Assembly (NCBI GenBank): GCA_025716815.1
Contig: JAIXMN010000028.1
Coordinates: 310,001-374,000, forward strand
Length of the DNA stretch: 64,000 nucleotides
Reading direction: 5' to 3'
Origin: Dichotomocladium elegans
Lineage: Eukaryota; Mucoromycota; Mucoromycetes; Mucorales; Lichtheimiaceae
Shown piece after piece: positions 53,190-64,000 of this stretch. The position numbers and the translations under genes were made by a program. How positions within the stretch are numbered: the first letter of the stretch is position 1; each line of letters starts with the position of its first letter. The notes under the pieces were generated by a model. The model ran no database searches. It had not been told where the DNA came from and saw nothing but the letters and a program-made list of their open reading frames with translations.

Positions 53190-53650
53190 ATGGAGATAGA
53201 AAAGCAGACTTTAAGTGCGGTTATACAATGTACACCGATAAAGATAATATCAGATTTTTCAAACTGATGTTTGAGAAGGTCTTGAGCGCATCAGCTGCTG
53301 CGAAGCAGCTAGGAACCTGTGTCCAGTCAGCTGAGTGATGGCCATCGCAGCACGAAAAGGGGCATAGACAGCATTTTTAAGAAACGCAGGCCCAGTTGGT
53401 CGTTCAAGTGTTTTAAACGATGAACATAAGGGCGCTATTTTACAATGGGTTGATGGGAATCCACCCATCATCGTAGAGTAACGGATGGAGCAATTAATCC
53501 AGAGATTTGAGGGTCTTGAAGCATCGAAAACAACACTCCATCGATTTATGAAAAATGAATGCAACTTATTAAAAAAGGCGCGGTTTCAGCCTGTAGAGGG
53601 GCATAGAGATGCAAAGATCAAAGAGCAACTCTACTGAGTGCGCCGATGGT
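53190..53650 (+). pseudogene. DDE-transposon N-terminal relic
   Basis: The plus-strand sequence encodes, with several stops and frameshifts, the same N-terminal part as the relic at 17480-18720. It includes DNIRFFKLMFEKVLSASAA and, after breaks, HRFMKNECNL. The minus-strand frame that covers it is an antisense shadow. The catalytic half was not found downstream, so the copy is truncated near 53650. Confidence 0.75.
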
Positions 53651-54661
53651 ACATGATCAACGTCTGCTCTAGAAAAAATTGTGTAAGCTTCATGTCTTCC
53701 CCGTGCACCTTCAAAGTTAGTTCCTTTCTTCGTATGCGGGTCCGGCCTGGTTGTTGTCAACACATACCTGGCCATTAGTGCATGCTGAAGAAATTGTAAG
53801 TTTTTGTTGACGACTGAATCCTTTTTGCCTATTGACATATTAACTTTATCCAATTCATGGGTTATTACCTTCGCACCCTGTAGTAAACTTATTTTGGAAG
53901 ACAATACGCCCTTCGGAGATCCCGCTGTCATTTTCATGCTGTCTGCCGTTTTGACTTGTCGTGTAACCCGGAAATATGTTACCTGCACAAAGGTTATCGC
54001 TTAATAACATGCTTAAATAACATAATGGCGAAGGAATAATGGTCTGGACGGCAAAGACAAAGCCGAATCACCCACCTATTAACTGATCCAGATGCGTCTT
54101 TGAATTCCCAACGATATTATTCGGAATATATTCGAGGATGATATCCGCAGAACAATGGTTTGCAAAATTGCTTGATTTGGTCAAAAGGTAACACTAACTC
54201 CGCACGTTCGCGGCTGTGAGCCGCAGATTAAAAGTGGATCTTCCGATAAGCTTTTAATACCGGACGGTGCGAAACAAAAACGAGTACACAAGCATCCACG
54301 AGCTAGAAAGAAAAGCCTGTTGCTCCATGGTTTTCTCTCGATCATCAAACAAAGGAGCAATATTTAAAAAATTCTTCTTATGCTGTAGCTCCTTTGGAGC
54401 ACTGAGCAGCGCCTCTTTTACCGTGTCAACGCTACTGTGCCCCATGACCTTGTCTGGTCAGTTTCTTTTTTTGGGAAAGCTCGAGGAAAATCAAGCTCGC
54501 GAGTATGATATTCGGTGGGGAACGCGATGATGGTTTAGATAAGGGATTCCTAAAGTCTTTTGACTGTTGGTTACATGCTTACCGTCCGCTTCTCTTTCGC
54601 TTCTCTTCCATATTTCTTACACGCTTTTACCTTATATTCTTACTTGAGTGCTCCATTACGC
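53651..54661. other. Spacer upstream of the CM1 gene
   Basis: A minus-strand frame from 53988 (to about 53650) and another at 54445-54254 read like short protein fragments. They have no recognised domain and no partners. The promoter of the CM1 gene probably lies in the last few hundred bases. Confidence 0.35.
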
Positions 54662-56497
54662 ATGACCCAGAATCAGTGCAATGTTGACCTTGGCTGGCGT
54701 GGCCCATTCCCGCCATTGCATTCACCTGTTCCGCAGCAACACCAAGACGACAGGCGGTCTCCTATGTCAGGCGCGCTAACTCCAAGGACTGGTTTCAAAG
54801 TGTGTGACCATGGTTCGCTTTTTAGCAACTATTCAAGTCTCTCCGATCGGGTAAGCCCATTGAGCTTTCATTCCGATCACAATGTCAAAACACCTACCCA
54901 TGGGCATTCGCAATGGGGGCTTAAAGAGCAGGAGAAGGTAATCTGTCTTTCAACACACCATGTGTCTTCCCGAGTTTCATTTGACTTACCATTGCTCCAT
55001 TTGGGTATTCTTCGCGAAGGTGCTTGATCGACTCGCAAAAGAAAACCTTAACTTTAAATTCAAGATGTACGATTTGCAGCGGCGACTGCAGGAGCAGTCT
55101 TCCGATCATGTCCATGCCGCTCTCGAAGAGGTGATTTACTTTCTATTGCTGGTTTTTTTTTTTTGCCACCGATGTTCTAACGCCACCGATTAAAACTACA
55201 TTAGAATGCCAAACTCAAGAAAAGCATACAATCGTTGACGTTGGAGCTTAAAAAATACAAAAAGATGATTCTCAAGATGGATTTTACCATTGAACTCCTC
55301 CAGAAGCCCAACAAGCAGCAGCAAAATCCGTCTGTCTGTACGCGCCATCATGGCATGTCTCCTCAGGAGAGATCCGATTATTCAGAGGCACTTTCAAAGG
55401 CAAAGCATTATGAATCAGAGAATGAACGCCTTCGCGAAGTCATCAGAGGGTTGTCATGCGAAAACTCTCAGCAGCGACCTGCTAGGACCAGAAAGGGTTC
55501 AAGTGTCTGGAGCATCACGTCGGCACCCTTGGCGGACAGGAAAAATGGAGATCGCATCAGCTCGCCCGAGCCAAGACAATTGATCAAGAACAAGGATACG
55601 GCGGCTCCTCACCTTGAAGGAGAAAGATACTTGAATGACTATGCCAACATGGTTGGTTGTGGTAGCAACAACAGCGAGCACGATAGTTTTACTCAAGCGC
55701 GGCCCGCAACTTTTACTGGAAGTGAACCCAAGGTATACAATATGAATGTACGAGCACGACTGATAACTTAGCACGCCTTTTTTTACTTTACAGAACCCGA
55801 CGCAGGAGCAAGAACATAATTCGGCCGGAAGGGGAGGTAAAGCTGAAATGCCCGGCTGCAAGACAGATGGCATGGAGCAGATGCTATGGAACATCCAACA
55901 TGCGCTTGAAAATCAGACAAATGAGTATCAAACCCTATCGCAAAAAATTGAGATATTGCAGGATCAACAACAAGTTGCTACAGAGGATTCCAGTCTGCTT
56001 AAAGTAATTGCCGATATGCATGAAGACAAAAAAGAAATGGAAGTCCTCGTCCGAAAATTGGATAGTGAGCTAGATCACACCAAGCAATGGCACCAGAAGG
56101 AAGTAGAGGAGCTGAAATATGAACTAGAGAAAAAAGAGAACTATCTCGTGGATATCGAAAAGCAAGTTTATGAGGTATTCTCTTCTTCTCATCACAAAAT
56201 TCTTTCCCGCGTCTAACACTCTTTTTTTGTTTGCAGATGCTGGTTCGAGCCAAAGAATTTGAATCAAAAGAAAAAGGTATCAACAATATACTGAGAAAAC
56301 TCGATACCCAGAAAAAGATGCTCTCAGAAAAAGATCAGAAGATCGCATATTACAAGGAACAGCTCGCGAAAATGGCGGAACGAGAATCTGAACTTACCTC
56401 GATTGTTGTCGTCGTCGACGACGAAAAGCTAACGATGTTTGAAAACAAAATGAGGCGCCATAGGAAGCATAGGGCTATGAAGTACGACAAGTGTTAG
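54662..56497 (+). CDS. CM1-motif (Centrosomin N-terminal type) gamma-tubulin complex recruiter (518 aa)
   Basis: The exons are 54662-54937, 55020-55130, 55205-55732, 55794-56174 and 56237-56497. All four introns are phase 0 with GT-AG borders. The start is the first ATG in the frame of the conserved exon; an upstream exon cannot be excluded. Residues about 88-130 read LKEQEKVLDRLAKENLNFKF and then KMYDLQRRLQEQ. This is the CM1 motif of the Cnn/Mto1/Pcp1/Spc110 family that docks and activates gamma-tubulin complexes at microtubule-organising centres. Coiled coils follow (about 130-200, 205-235, 320-500), interrupted by a disordered Ser/Thr-rich stretch. At 518 aa it is shorter than Pcp1- or Mto1-type proteins and lacks an obvious C-terminal PACT-like domain, so its anchoring site (spindle pole or interphase MTOC) is open. 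Confidence 0.8.
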
Positions 56498-58931
56498 AGT
56501 ATCATTTTTTTTCTTTCTCCTCTAAAATGCAGGTGGAACATTGTACATTTTTCTTCATGATTAAATATAATTTTTTCTGGTCAAGACATTCTTTGTCACG
56601 TATCTAGAAAATCTCGCCTCTACCGAGGAATTGCACGAAAACATTAAAGGGTGTCTGCACCACAACCATTAAGCGAGCTTCGTCAGTCAGTTGCTCTGCC
56701 TATTACTTGACCGCTGTGTTTATTCTTACTCATGCTTATTAACGGTTCCCCCCCAGTTGCCAGTCGCTATACATTATATACTGATAGACCGTTTCCCGGC
56801 GATGTCTTCAAAACACGACATCTATTAGAACTCTGTCCAATAAAACTGTCCTGCCTCGCCTAGGTTTTCTAGCCTTCCCCTAGCTCCTGCCTTGGGGGTG
56901 TTCTGATATGGCAAATCCAGAAACTTGCAAGATGGCTGGTTGGCTGGCGAAATATCAGTGATTAGTTTACCTGTGCCATTGCGCCTGACCCAAACCCAAC
57001 GGTAAATCGAGAGTTGACCTGTATTCCAGAAGAATGTGTTTGATGAGCGGGTTTTCGCACAGAGATGGCGAGTACGCGCCAGTACGCTCATCGCAGACAG
57101 AGTATTCCTTTATTATTGTGTTCAAAGGTCTTGGAACGTAAAAGCCAGAAAGCGGATCAACAATACCCACTTGGATGTATTTCTGAATCACACTATTCGA
57201 CTCGTGTGTCCCAGATGCATGTCATTGTTTGAATAAAAGGAATAACTTGGAACTCGTGCTGATCAGGAGCATTCGCGTTTGTAAGTGCAAGAAACGAAGC
57301 ATGTGAACGACGTTCGTTCCCTATAATTTGCTTCCTACAATAATTTGAAAGATTTAAGAAGGGGGCGGATGATGGCTGGATGGTTGTCCACGATAGCAGC
57401 AGATAGGGGACTATGTCTCTTTAGAAAGTACAAATTTCAATCTCATGTGTCCGAGACATACTGAGTAACAGCCAATCCATAAGAGCCTAAGAACTTTGTA
57501 TCGGTTCAAACATGAGCGCCTCAGTCAAATAATTCTGAAAAACAAGATTGCGATACCGAGCAATGCATGTACTTTGGTATCTTCGCATGGGCAACACCAT
57601 ACGTGTCATTTTGATCTAAGAAGAGGACAGAGCAGAGTGTATTATAATGCGACAATAGAACGGGTTTGACGAAATAAGCTCGAACAATTGCATCAAAACA
57701 AAAGTTATCGATATGCAGTGTCTCTATGATATGCAGACAGGAAGAAGTGTCGAGACGCGAAATCAGTTCTTTGCATTGCTGAAGCATCTACCTGAAGGCC
57801 AATTCAAAGAGTCTTATCGCCACCCGACAGCGGATTGGCTTTATAAATGCACCCGATAAGGTCATTGCATCATTTGGAGAATGGCGATCTTTGTTGACGT
57901 TGCACTGACCCACTGAGGACGGCCCAAAAGATGCCAAGAACTCTAGAGGGGTTTATCTTACATTCGAGCGAGCGCGTAAAGAAAAAGCAACAGGGAACAT
58001 TGAAGAAAGTTTGGTCCTTGAGGACATCTGAAAGCGTTAAAGGAAGCAAGCAATGTTCATCGCGGCGAAAAAAAGGGGGGGGAGGACAACATGGCAGATG
58101 ATAGAACAAACAAGAGGAGGTAAATGTCGATACTTTTTGGCTAAATTCTTATACCTATAATAAGGTGCCAATCCGGGATGTGTTTCGCGAGTCAATTATC
58201 ATCAAACGGAAAGAAGGATGGATTATTTACGACCGAATTTGACATAACAATGCAAGGCCCAAACAGATATCCTTGGAGATGTCATTGTTCGTGTAGAAGA
58301 AGTTGTGGATACCGCGAACAACCGTTGCATGTATGAAAAGGCGAAGAGGATACATTTCTAGAAGGCAAGACGGACATGCTCAAGCTGGCCTAGTGAATAA
58401 CCAATACTTTATTATTGCGTTCCTTGATGTTTATGACATGCTAGATCTTGCAGGAATCGATCCAGCGGTTGCCCTGTAACGAGATGTGTGGATATACGCG
58501 CAATATTGGCTCAATGCGACGCTTGACGTACAAAATTTCATAAACTGGCGAAAACGAAACAAGACTTCACCCTCTTCTCGACAGCATACCGTTGGACGAC
58601 TCTAAGTTTCTAACGTCTGGTAAAATGTATTAAAGGTAACCGTCGTGCGCGTCGTGATTCTCCATAGTACGCTTGGTGTGAGGCGAGCACCAAGTTAAGG
58701 TGTAGGGCATCGGGTCAATATTCAAGACGATCATATATCTTTATGATGTATGCATAAATTTGCTCTGTACATTTCATGATTCGCACAACAATGTGTACTT
58801 CAACACAGCCATCAAGACAAGTAGCTGCCTAATCAGTGACTGTGATACTGTGTCTCGCCAAATGCCCAAAGGAGCGCCTATGAAGACATGAACTAGTTTA
58901 TTTAATAGGGAACTCCGAGCACCTTTAGCAC
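56498..58931. other. Intergenic, no gene supported
   Basis: Minus-strand frames at 56967-57191 and 57521-57787 have gene-like composition but no recognised motif and no consistent splice chain. The rest is AT-rich. Confidence 0.35.
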
Positions 58932-60620
58932 CTAAACGCGCTGTTGTAAGTCGAGAGCAGTAGCGAGAATAGAGATGCCCTTGATCAGCTTTTCCTCATC
59001 AATCGTAAAAGTCATTCGGAAGAATCCAGCCTGGCGGATATGAAATATATGCCCTGGACTGATGTAGGCACCCAACTCAAGCATTGCTCTCCATATTTGT
59101 TTTTCGTCCTCGGCAGAAAGCTGGGATTTACTTTCCGATTGGCGCGCAATCCTCTCGCGTACATCCAGAATCAAGAATATACCGGCTTCAATAGGCAAGT
59201 AAGGTATATTGTATTGAGTCAAAATGTTGCATGTTTTCGTGTAAGCCTTCGCAAGCCGTTGCCGATTCAGCGTAACAAAACTTGAAACCATAGATTAAAA
59301 GATTTCCAACAGTGGATTCTTATTTTAGATCTGTTTACCTGTCGATCCATGTTTCGTCGGACAAAAAGTTACAGAGGAGCCGATCATTGGTCGATGGGAT
59401 ATAGCTAAATATCCTGTTGTTTCCACAGTGGTATAAAACAGTCAGAATGTCTCGCAAACGGGTTGTGAGTCGGTTGCTTTTTTGTCTACTTGCATAGTGG
59501 CTTTGAGCACTTCGTGCAGTTCTGCATTCGCCTGGTCGATGATAAACCCAATGCGAAGCCCGTTTATGCAAAAGTCTTTGGACATCCCGTAGATCACGTG
59601 GACGAAGGAGGGGTCGATAAGGTCCTTGAGGTTCTCTAAGCTCAGGACCGAGACAAAGGAATTAGGCTTGCTTGGATCCAGAATGTCATTAAACGTCGAC
59701 AGCGCATAGATTTCATCGGAAATGAAGTGAAGGTGGTACTTCCTAGCAAATTGGAGAAGCTTCTCAATGTTCTCACGGGTCAAGCAGCTAGAGTAATGAT
59801 GAGTTGCTGTGGCCAAGGACCATTCCTTTTTCCCTGTTTACCGTCCGAGGGGATTATGCGGGTTGGTCAGCATGAGCGCCTTTATTTTCTTTCCCTGGGC
59901 AGTTGCCTGAGCCATGGCTTCGTCGAGGGTTGCCGGATCCACGTCAAGGGAGAAGTCGTCCGCGGCATTAAGATAAAGCGGCACGATATCGACACCTGTA
60001 TTCAAGCACACATCTGTGTCAAAATTACCATAATACGGAGCGATCACGAACATGCTGTCGCCTGGGTCCGTTACAGCCATCGTTAGAAAATATACTGCAG
60101 CGCCAGCGCCTGTCGTAGCAAACACATGCTCCTTGTCTATAGGAACCACCGCACCAAAGTGACGTGTCACAAGCGATCCCACAAGTGATCGCAACTTCTT
60201 CGAGCCATAGGGCGTGCCGTATGCCAGATCCTTTTTTTTGTTTGTGCGTGTGCGAGGCCGTTGCCCACTTTGTTAGCAGGAGACCACTCTTTCAAATGTA
60301 TGGACTTCATACCGAATCTTGAAAACCAAGGCACGCCGGGATCTGAAATGATCTCAAGTTTATCAGCAGCGTATTCGGGCATCAAATGCTGGGCACCACC
60401 GCAAACGTTACAGCTGGGCAAACCATGTTTCTTTTACCTTCTCCCGCAGCTCAGGTAGCATGAGGTCGTTCTGGGCAATACCGAGATTCACGCAAGGATT
60501 GATGGGGTCGAAAATGCAATCCCAGGCCCCATTGAGCGTGTCGCGCATGGGGTTCGGGACAGCCATGCTGGCTACAGCACGAGACGAAATTTTGCTTGCG
60601 GTTGTAGACTCATTAGCCAT
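58932..60620 (-). CDS. PLP-dependent class I/II aminotransferase (about 447-469 aa)
   Basis: The exons, in gene order, are 60438-60620, 60388 down to 60269 or 60335, 59842-60230, 59494-59787, 59339-59413 and 58932-59280. Motifs in order are NLGIAQNDLM, LAYGTPYGSKKLR, the cofactor-site region NPHNPLGR, FISDEIYA, the PLP-lysine motif GMSKDFCINGLRIGF (Lys at 59577-59579) and the substrate-carboxylate region GFFRMTF. This order matches fungal ACC-synthase-like/aspartate aminotransferase-fold enzymes that transfer amino groups between amino and keto acids. The substrate cannot be told. The donor of exon 2 is ambiguous: a 38-nt intron gives 469 aa, a 104-nt intron gives 447 aa. The intron at 59414-59493 is best read as GC-AG (GCAAGT donor), the only option that keeps frame. 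No targeting signal is evident, so it is probably cytosolic. Confidence 0.85.
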
Positions 60621-62989
60621 CGTTGGGAATGTAAGTAACAGCGAAAAAAAGAAAGCTTTCCAGGTTGCATAACCGAACCCGATGTAATGTGTCGATGAAC
60701 TCCGAATGCGCATGATCACAAAAATAGAGTGGTAGTCCCCCCGCCCTTTTCTCATGGACATGGATGTTGCATACACCATTTTCTGAAATAAAGTCGTGCC
60801 CTAGCACACATATGCTATACATAGAATGCTCTTTGCTATCCCATGCTATCCAATTACATCACCATTGCCGTTCTTTGCGTGCAAGCAAAGTCTCGCCGGC
60901 ATCCTATTTTGCTTCCTGATGTTTTAAATCAGAAAATGATGCTCACTGTGGAGAACAAATTTAGCGCAGGGCATTTGAAATCAAACGAAACCAGCGGACG
61001 ACGATCGATATTAGCGTAAGACATGGATAAAACTTATGGCTATGTGTCGTGTTTTTTTTTCCCGGAAAGTTTGGAGCCACGTTGAAGATGGCAAAGGACG
61101 TGACAGAGGACAGAGCTAGCAACGCTCGAAGAAAGACTCACAGCCTACTTCAACTTGGCAGTCGTACCAGCCGAAAACGGCATGTTCAAAACCATGAGGT
61201 ATATCTTGCTGGGGCTTTTGCGTCCAGAATGCTGCCGTCCAAACAATTTGGTATCAAACCATGAGAGCATTTTTTACTTCGACTGCATTGTTCCGATTTT
61301 CAAGTACTGCCAGGAGCATAGTGGTTTGAGTGGGACGTGCTGATTGTATGATGAATGTACCATGCTGACCCGTTGTGTAGGACAGAGAAAAAAAAATAAC
61401 GATTGGTTCCCAAGCTGTGTTTGCCAAACGCCCATGAATTAGCCTTACGCCGAAGTTTTGTTAACGGCATTGGATAACGCTACGGTGGTTGGACTCAGGG
61501 ACGACGAGCGCGTAATCGTTGAGGCGTCATCTGACCCATTATCAGAGCATGCTTGAAGCTGTTAAAAATGCTGATCTGTACTACGCGCCTGAAAGCCTAT
61601 CAATTTCCAAACGGCAGTTTCAGAACCATGACGGGCTACAAAGGGGTGCCGACGCGGTGTTCAGTGTTCAAAATTCTAGCTCACCCCCAAGTCAGTCATG
61701 CAGCAGCTTTTGAAACATTCTCCAGGGTGTTCTCGCCTGCTCCAAAATGTTCAAAAGGCGCCACTTGTTGGAACAGACAGCTATATATATACTGATTTGC
61801 ATCAGGAGCTTTCTGGTGACCGAGGAAGACACCGCCCATCATGCTATTGAGAATCTTTCTTTCTGTGTTCCGAACGAGTTGTAAATTTTTTCAAATATCA
61901 TATAGACTTCTATGAATTTCGGTCAAAGAATGCATTCATCTGGTTGTCCTGATGGGCTCTTTATTGTAGGGCATTGCAAACTCTTGGGAAAGGGAGACTA
62001 CATAACTTAGCAGGAATGCTAGAAAGTGTGGACTGGACAGAGTTCGACGCGGTCAGACATCGCCTAATATGAGAGGTTATCAAACATCCGTGCTCAATGA
62101 ACTCACCTGTTGGTCATAAGACCATATTCTCGGGGAAATGCTGGTGCCTAGGTGAACTCAAGGAAAAAGAAAACAATGGGTGGGTGGATCCACTGGAATG
62201 ATAAGTACGACAGCCAAGATATGTATCAACTTTGCAACATATACATCTTCCGTGTTATTTTTTTTAAAGGAACGGCTCAGTTCTGATGACTTAGCAGACA
62301 CTCCGTTTTACCCTAGCGACAAGCTGAAGCTCAGCTCTCTTGGGAAGTTTGATGCCACCGCTGGAGGTGCCACAAAGCCCGAATCTGGTAGTGATCAAAG
62401 AAATGCTACGACAATTTTGTACAATTTATGCGATTTTATCTATTTGGGAATAAACTATAAGGTGATACAGCAGTGATAACATACTCCTATAGCTGAAGAA
62501 GAAATGATGGGAACTGCCGGATGTGATACTCGCATCTGGGAGCTTCTGTTTAGAAGGGTGAAACGTATGGATGAGAAAAGAAGATAGAGGAAAGTGTTGA
62601 AGCATATAGACGGCTTTTGAAAGTTGATTCAAAGTGCCTAGATGATGTTGAAGCCATGTTGATCATCAAGGTTACATAGGGAATTCTGGAACCGAAACCA
62701 TCATCTCTTTTGTTTCAATCTATCAGCATCCCTCCTTGAGGTCACACCTAATGATATCACAATAGTGTTGACAGTCTTACATAATCAACTGACACAATGA
62801 GGGGTAGACTGACCAGGCTTCTGGTAACTGGACACGTGTGTAAAACTTTTATGCTTATATTTACAGAAAGAAGGGTGAGGGCTGATAATAATGTACAGGC
62901 GGGTGAAGAGATCCGTAGTTTTTTCTTTTCTCTCTTTTTTTTTTTCCACAAGCAATCTAGCCGCCGATGTTGTTGAGTATCTACTATAG
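60621..62989. other. Intergenic, no gene supported
   Basis: Short plus-strand frames at 61049-61264 and 61553-61795 share a vague similarity (NG-F-TM segments near 61185 and 61620) and may be decayed fragments of one duplicated sequence. No exon chain or domain could be built. Confidence 0.35.
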
Positions 62990-63943
62990 TTATTTTTGAA
63001 TCATACGGTATTTTGCGACAATCTTGTTAAGAGCAAGAGCAAGCGTCCGCCAAGGAAAGACCTTGAGATCTTTTTCGATATTCCGGGGCTTCGGGTGTGG
63101 GAAGTTCATAATCAGCTTAAAGAAGTCAGAGCTGTCCGGGCGCGATTTCGAGACTGTGAGCGGCCGGAAACCTTCCAGATTCCGCCTGACCCTGTTCTTT
63201 TCCTCGACCGTGAACTGCATATGCATGACGACCTCAAGGAGATGAATCAAGTCGACGGAGGTAATAAAATAATCATTGCGTTCTGGCCAGTAGATGCATG
63301 ACACAATTGTAAACCCTTCGATAGAATTGACTTGACCGCGATGCGCTTCTTGGGCTACAGGTTGGAAGCCGCAGCGGATTAGATGGTCGTCTTCGTCACG
63401 CCAGAATTGGACTAGACGACGACGTTGGTTCCATTCCTCAGTTGTCCAGCCGTCGCACATAGCATCCAGATCGCCCTCGATCCGGAGTGTGACACGGTTG
63501 TTGTCCATAAGCGGAGAGGTCGCCAGGGTATCATACGTAGAAGTGGCATCGGCGAGGGGTGGTGGAGGAGCGGATGGGAAGAAGTCAAAACCCATTGTCA
63601 TGGATGGTGGAGCGGCTTCATAACGTTGTATCTCTGGCTGCGGCATCCTGTTAGGCATCTGGTTTTGCTGTTGCAATGCTTGTTGGGTTGTCGGATACAT
63701 CGAAGACTTGTTGTAATCCGGGATTGCAGCCTGCGATTCATAGGGAGAAGTGCTGAAGCTTCTATAGTACGAGTCCTGTTGCTGCTGCTGCTGTTGTTGT
63801 TGCTGATTCGTTGGCAGTGGCTCAGTGTACATAGTAGGGCTGTAGTAAGATAGGCCGACAGTAGAATCCGGCTGCGGTGGCAACTGTTGATAGTACAAGC
63901 GCTGATCATAATATGGTTGTTGCTGCTGTTGTTGATGTTCCAT
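62990..63943 (-). CDS. Gln-rich protein with Medusa-like/DUF7082-type C-terminal domain (317 aa)
   Basis: A single-exon ORF from the ATG at 63943. Residues 1-140 are disordered, rich in Gln, Pro, Tyr and Ser, with two poly-Gln runs. The second is encoded by mixed CAG/CAA codons at 63777-63806. Residues about 148-317 form a conserved-looking globular region with VTLRIEGDLDAMCDGWTTEE, WNQRRRLVQFWR and FRPLTVSKSRPDSSDFFKLI. From memory this resembles the C-terminal domain of fungal Medusa-type developmental regulators, which act in the nucleus on sporulation or morphogenesis. No search could be run. The composition suits a transcriptional co-regulator. The short UTR to the window edge prevents promoter assessment. 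Confidence 0.7.
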   Translation of the reverse strand: MEHQQQQQQPYYDQRLYYQQLPPQPDSTVGLSYYSPTMYTEPLPTNQQQQQQQQQQDSYYRSFSTSPYESQAAIPDYNKSSMYPTTQQALQQQNQMPNRMPQPEIQRYEAAPPSMTMGFDFFPSAPPPPLADATSTYDTLATSPLMDNNRVTLRIEGDLDAMCDGWTTEEWNQRRRLVQFWRDEDDHLIRCGFQPVAQEAHRGQVNSIEGFTIVSCIYWPERNDYFITSVDLIHLLEVVMHMQFTVEEKNRVRRNLEGFRPLTVSKSRPDSSDFFKLIMNFPHPKPRNIEKDLKVFPWRTLALALNKIVAKYRMIQK

Positions 63944-64000
63944 ATCTGTCTCTTTGGAGGTGTCAGTAGGGGAGGGTAGGGCAATGGCAGTGAGACGAAA

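Noticed and set aside
53259..53564. A 101-codon minus-strand ORF
   Set aside because: It is the reverse complement of the N-terminal transposase coding sequence, which lies on the plus strand.
53569..53988. A 139-codon minus-strand ORF
   Set aside because: Its C-terminal part is antisense to the transposase relic and the rest has no recognised similarity, so it is not called as a gene.
60408..60779. Longer N-terminus for the aminotransferase reading through from 60779
   Set aside because: The extension is AT-rich, lacks similarity to the family and includes poor start contexts. The ATG at 60620 opens the conserved exon.
63425..63853. Plus-strand 142-codon ORF and minus-strand 63598-63984 frame
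   Set aside because: Shadows of the 317-codon Gln-rich gene, driven by its CAG/CAA repeats.
1..64000. CRISPR arrays, bacterial operons, ribosome-binding sites, rRNA genes
   Set aside because: None seen. The sequence is eukaryotic, with spliced genes and nuclear tRNAs.

Overview
The window looks like a repeat-rich, gene-poor stretch of a filamentous fungal chromosome, most likely an early-diverging lineage such as Mucoromycota/Mucorales. The reasons are: many short spliceosomal introns (about 47-85 nt) with GT-AG and occasional GC-AG borders; standard stop codons; nuclear tRNA genes; L1-like APE/RT LINEs; a chromodomain Ty3/Gypsy element; and fungal-type host genes. The species is not identifiable from the sequence alone.

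Host genes sit mainly at the two ends. On the left are a four-exon gene of unknown function (727-1543), a nine-exon coiled-coil gene (2678-4608) and a large Sec7-PH ARF guanine-nucleotide exchange factor (10867-15258). On the right are a five-exon gene with a Centrosomin-type CM1 motif, predicted to recruit gamma-tubulin complexes (54662-56497), a six-exon PLP-dependent class I/II aminotransferase (58932-60620) and a glutamine-rich protein with a Medusa-like C-terminal domain (62990-63943). Between these genes lie AT-rich stretches where I could not support any gene.

The middle (about 17.4-52.3 kb) is a retroelement landscape. It holds relics of one DDE transposon family and at least six solo LTRs, most with 5-bp target-site duplications. 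It also holds a 2.9-kb LTR element whose pol region is largely replaced by an unrelated ORF (20112-22970). A complete and apparently very young chromodomain Gypsy element spans 29920-35586; its LTRs look identical, its duplication is TACCC, and its primer site looks self-priming. Three L1-like LINEs plus a fourth fragment complete the set.

The most remarkable feature is how the LINEs sit in tRNA genes. One is inserted in tRNA-Thr(AGT). Two full copies plus a fragment are stacked head-to-tail in a single tRNA-Asn(GTT). In every case the LINE 5' end abuts mature tRNA nucleotide 1 and the LINE 3' end follows nucleotide 16/17, inside the A box/D loop. The first 16-17 tRNA nucleotides are duplicated, so one complete tRNA gene survives each insertion and can be hit again. 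The LINE 5' terminus that becomes the new upstream flank of the tRNA carries a 48-bp block shared almost unchanged by two otherwise diverged LINE subfamilies. That block has a TATATAAAG motif facing the tRNA about 40-48 bp upstream. This looks like a tRNA-sparing, self-reloading insertion system.
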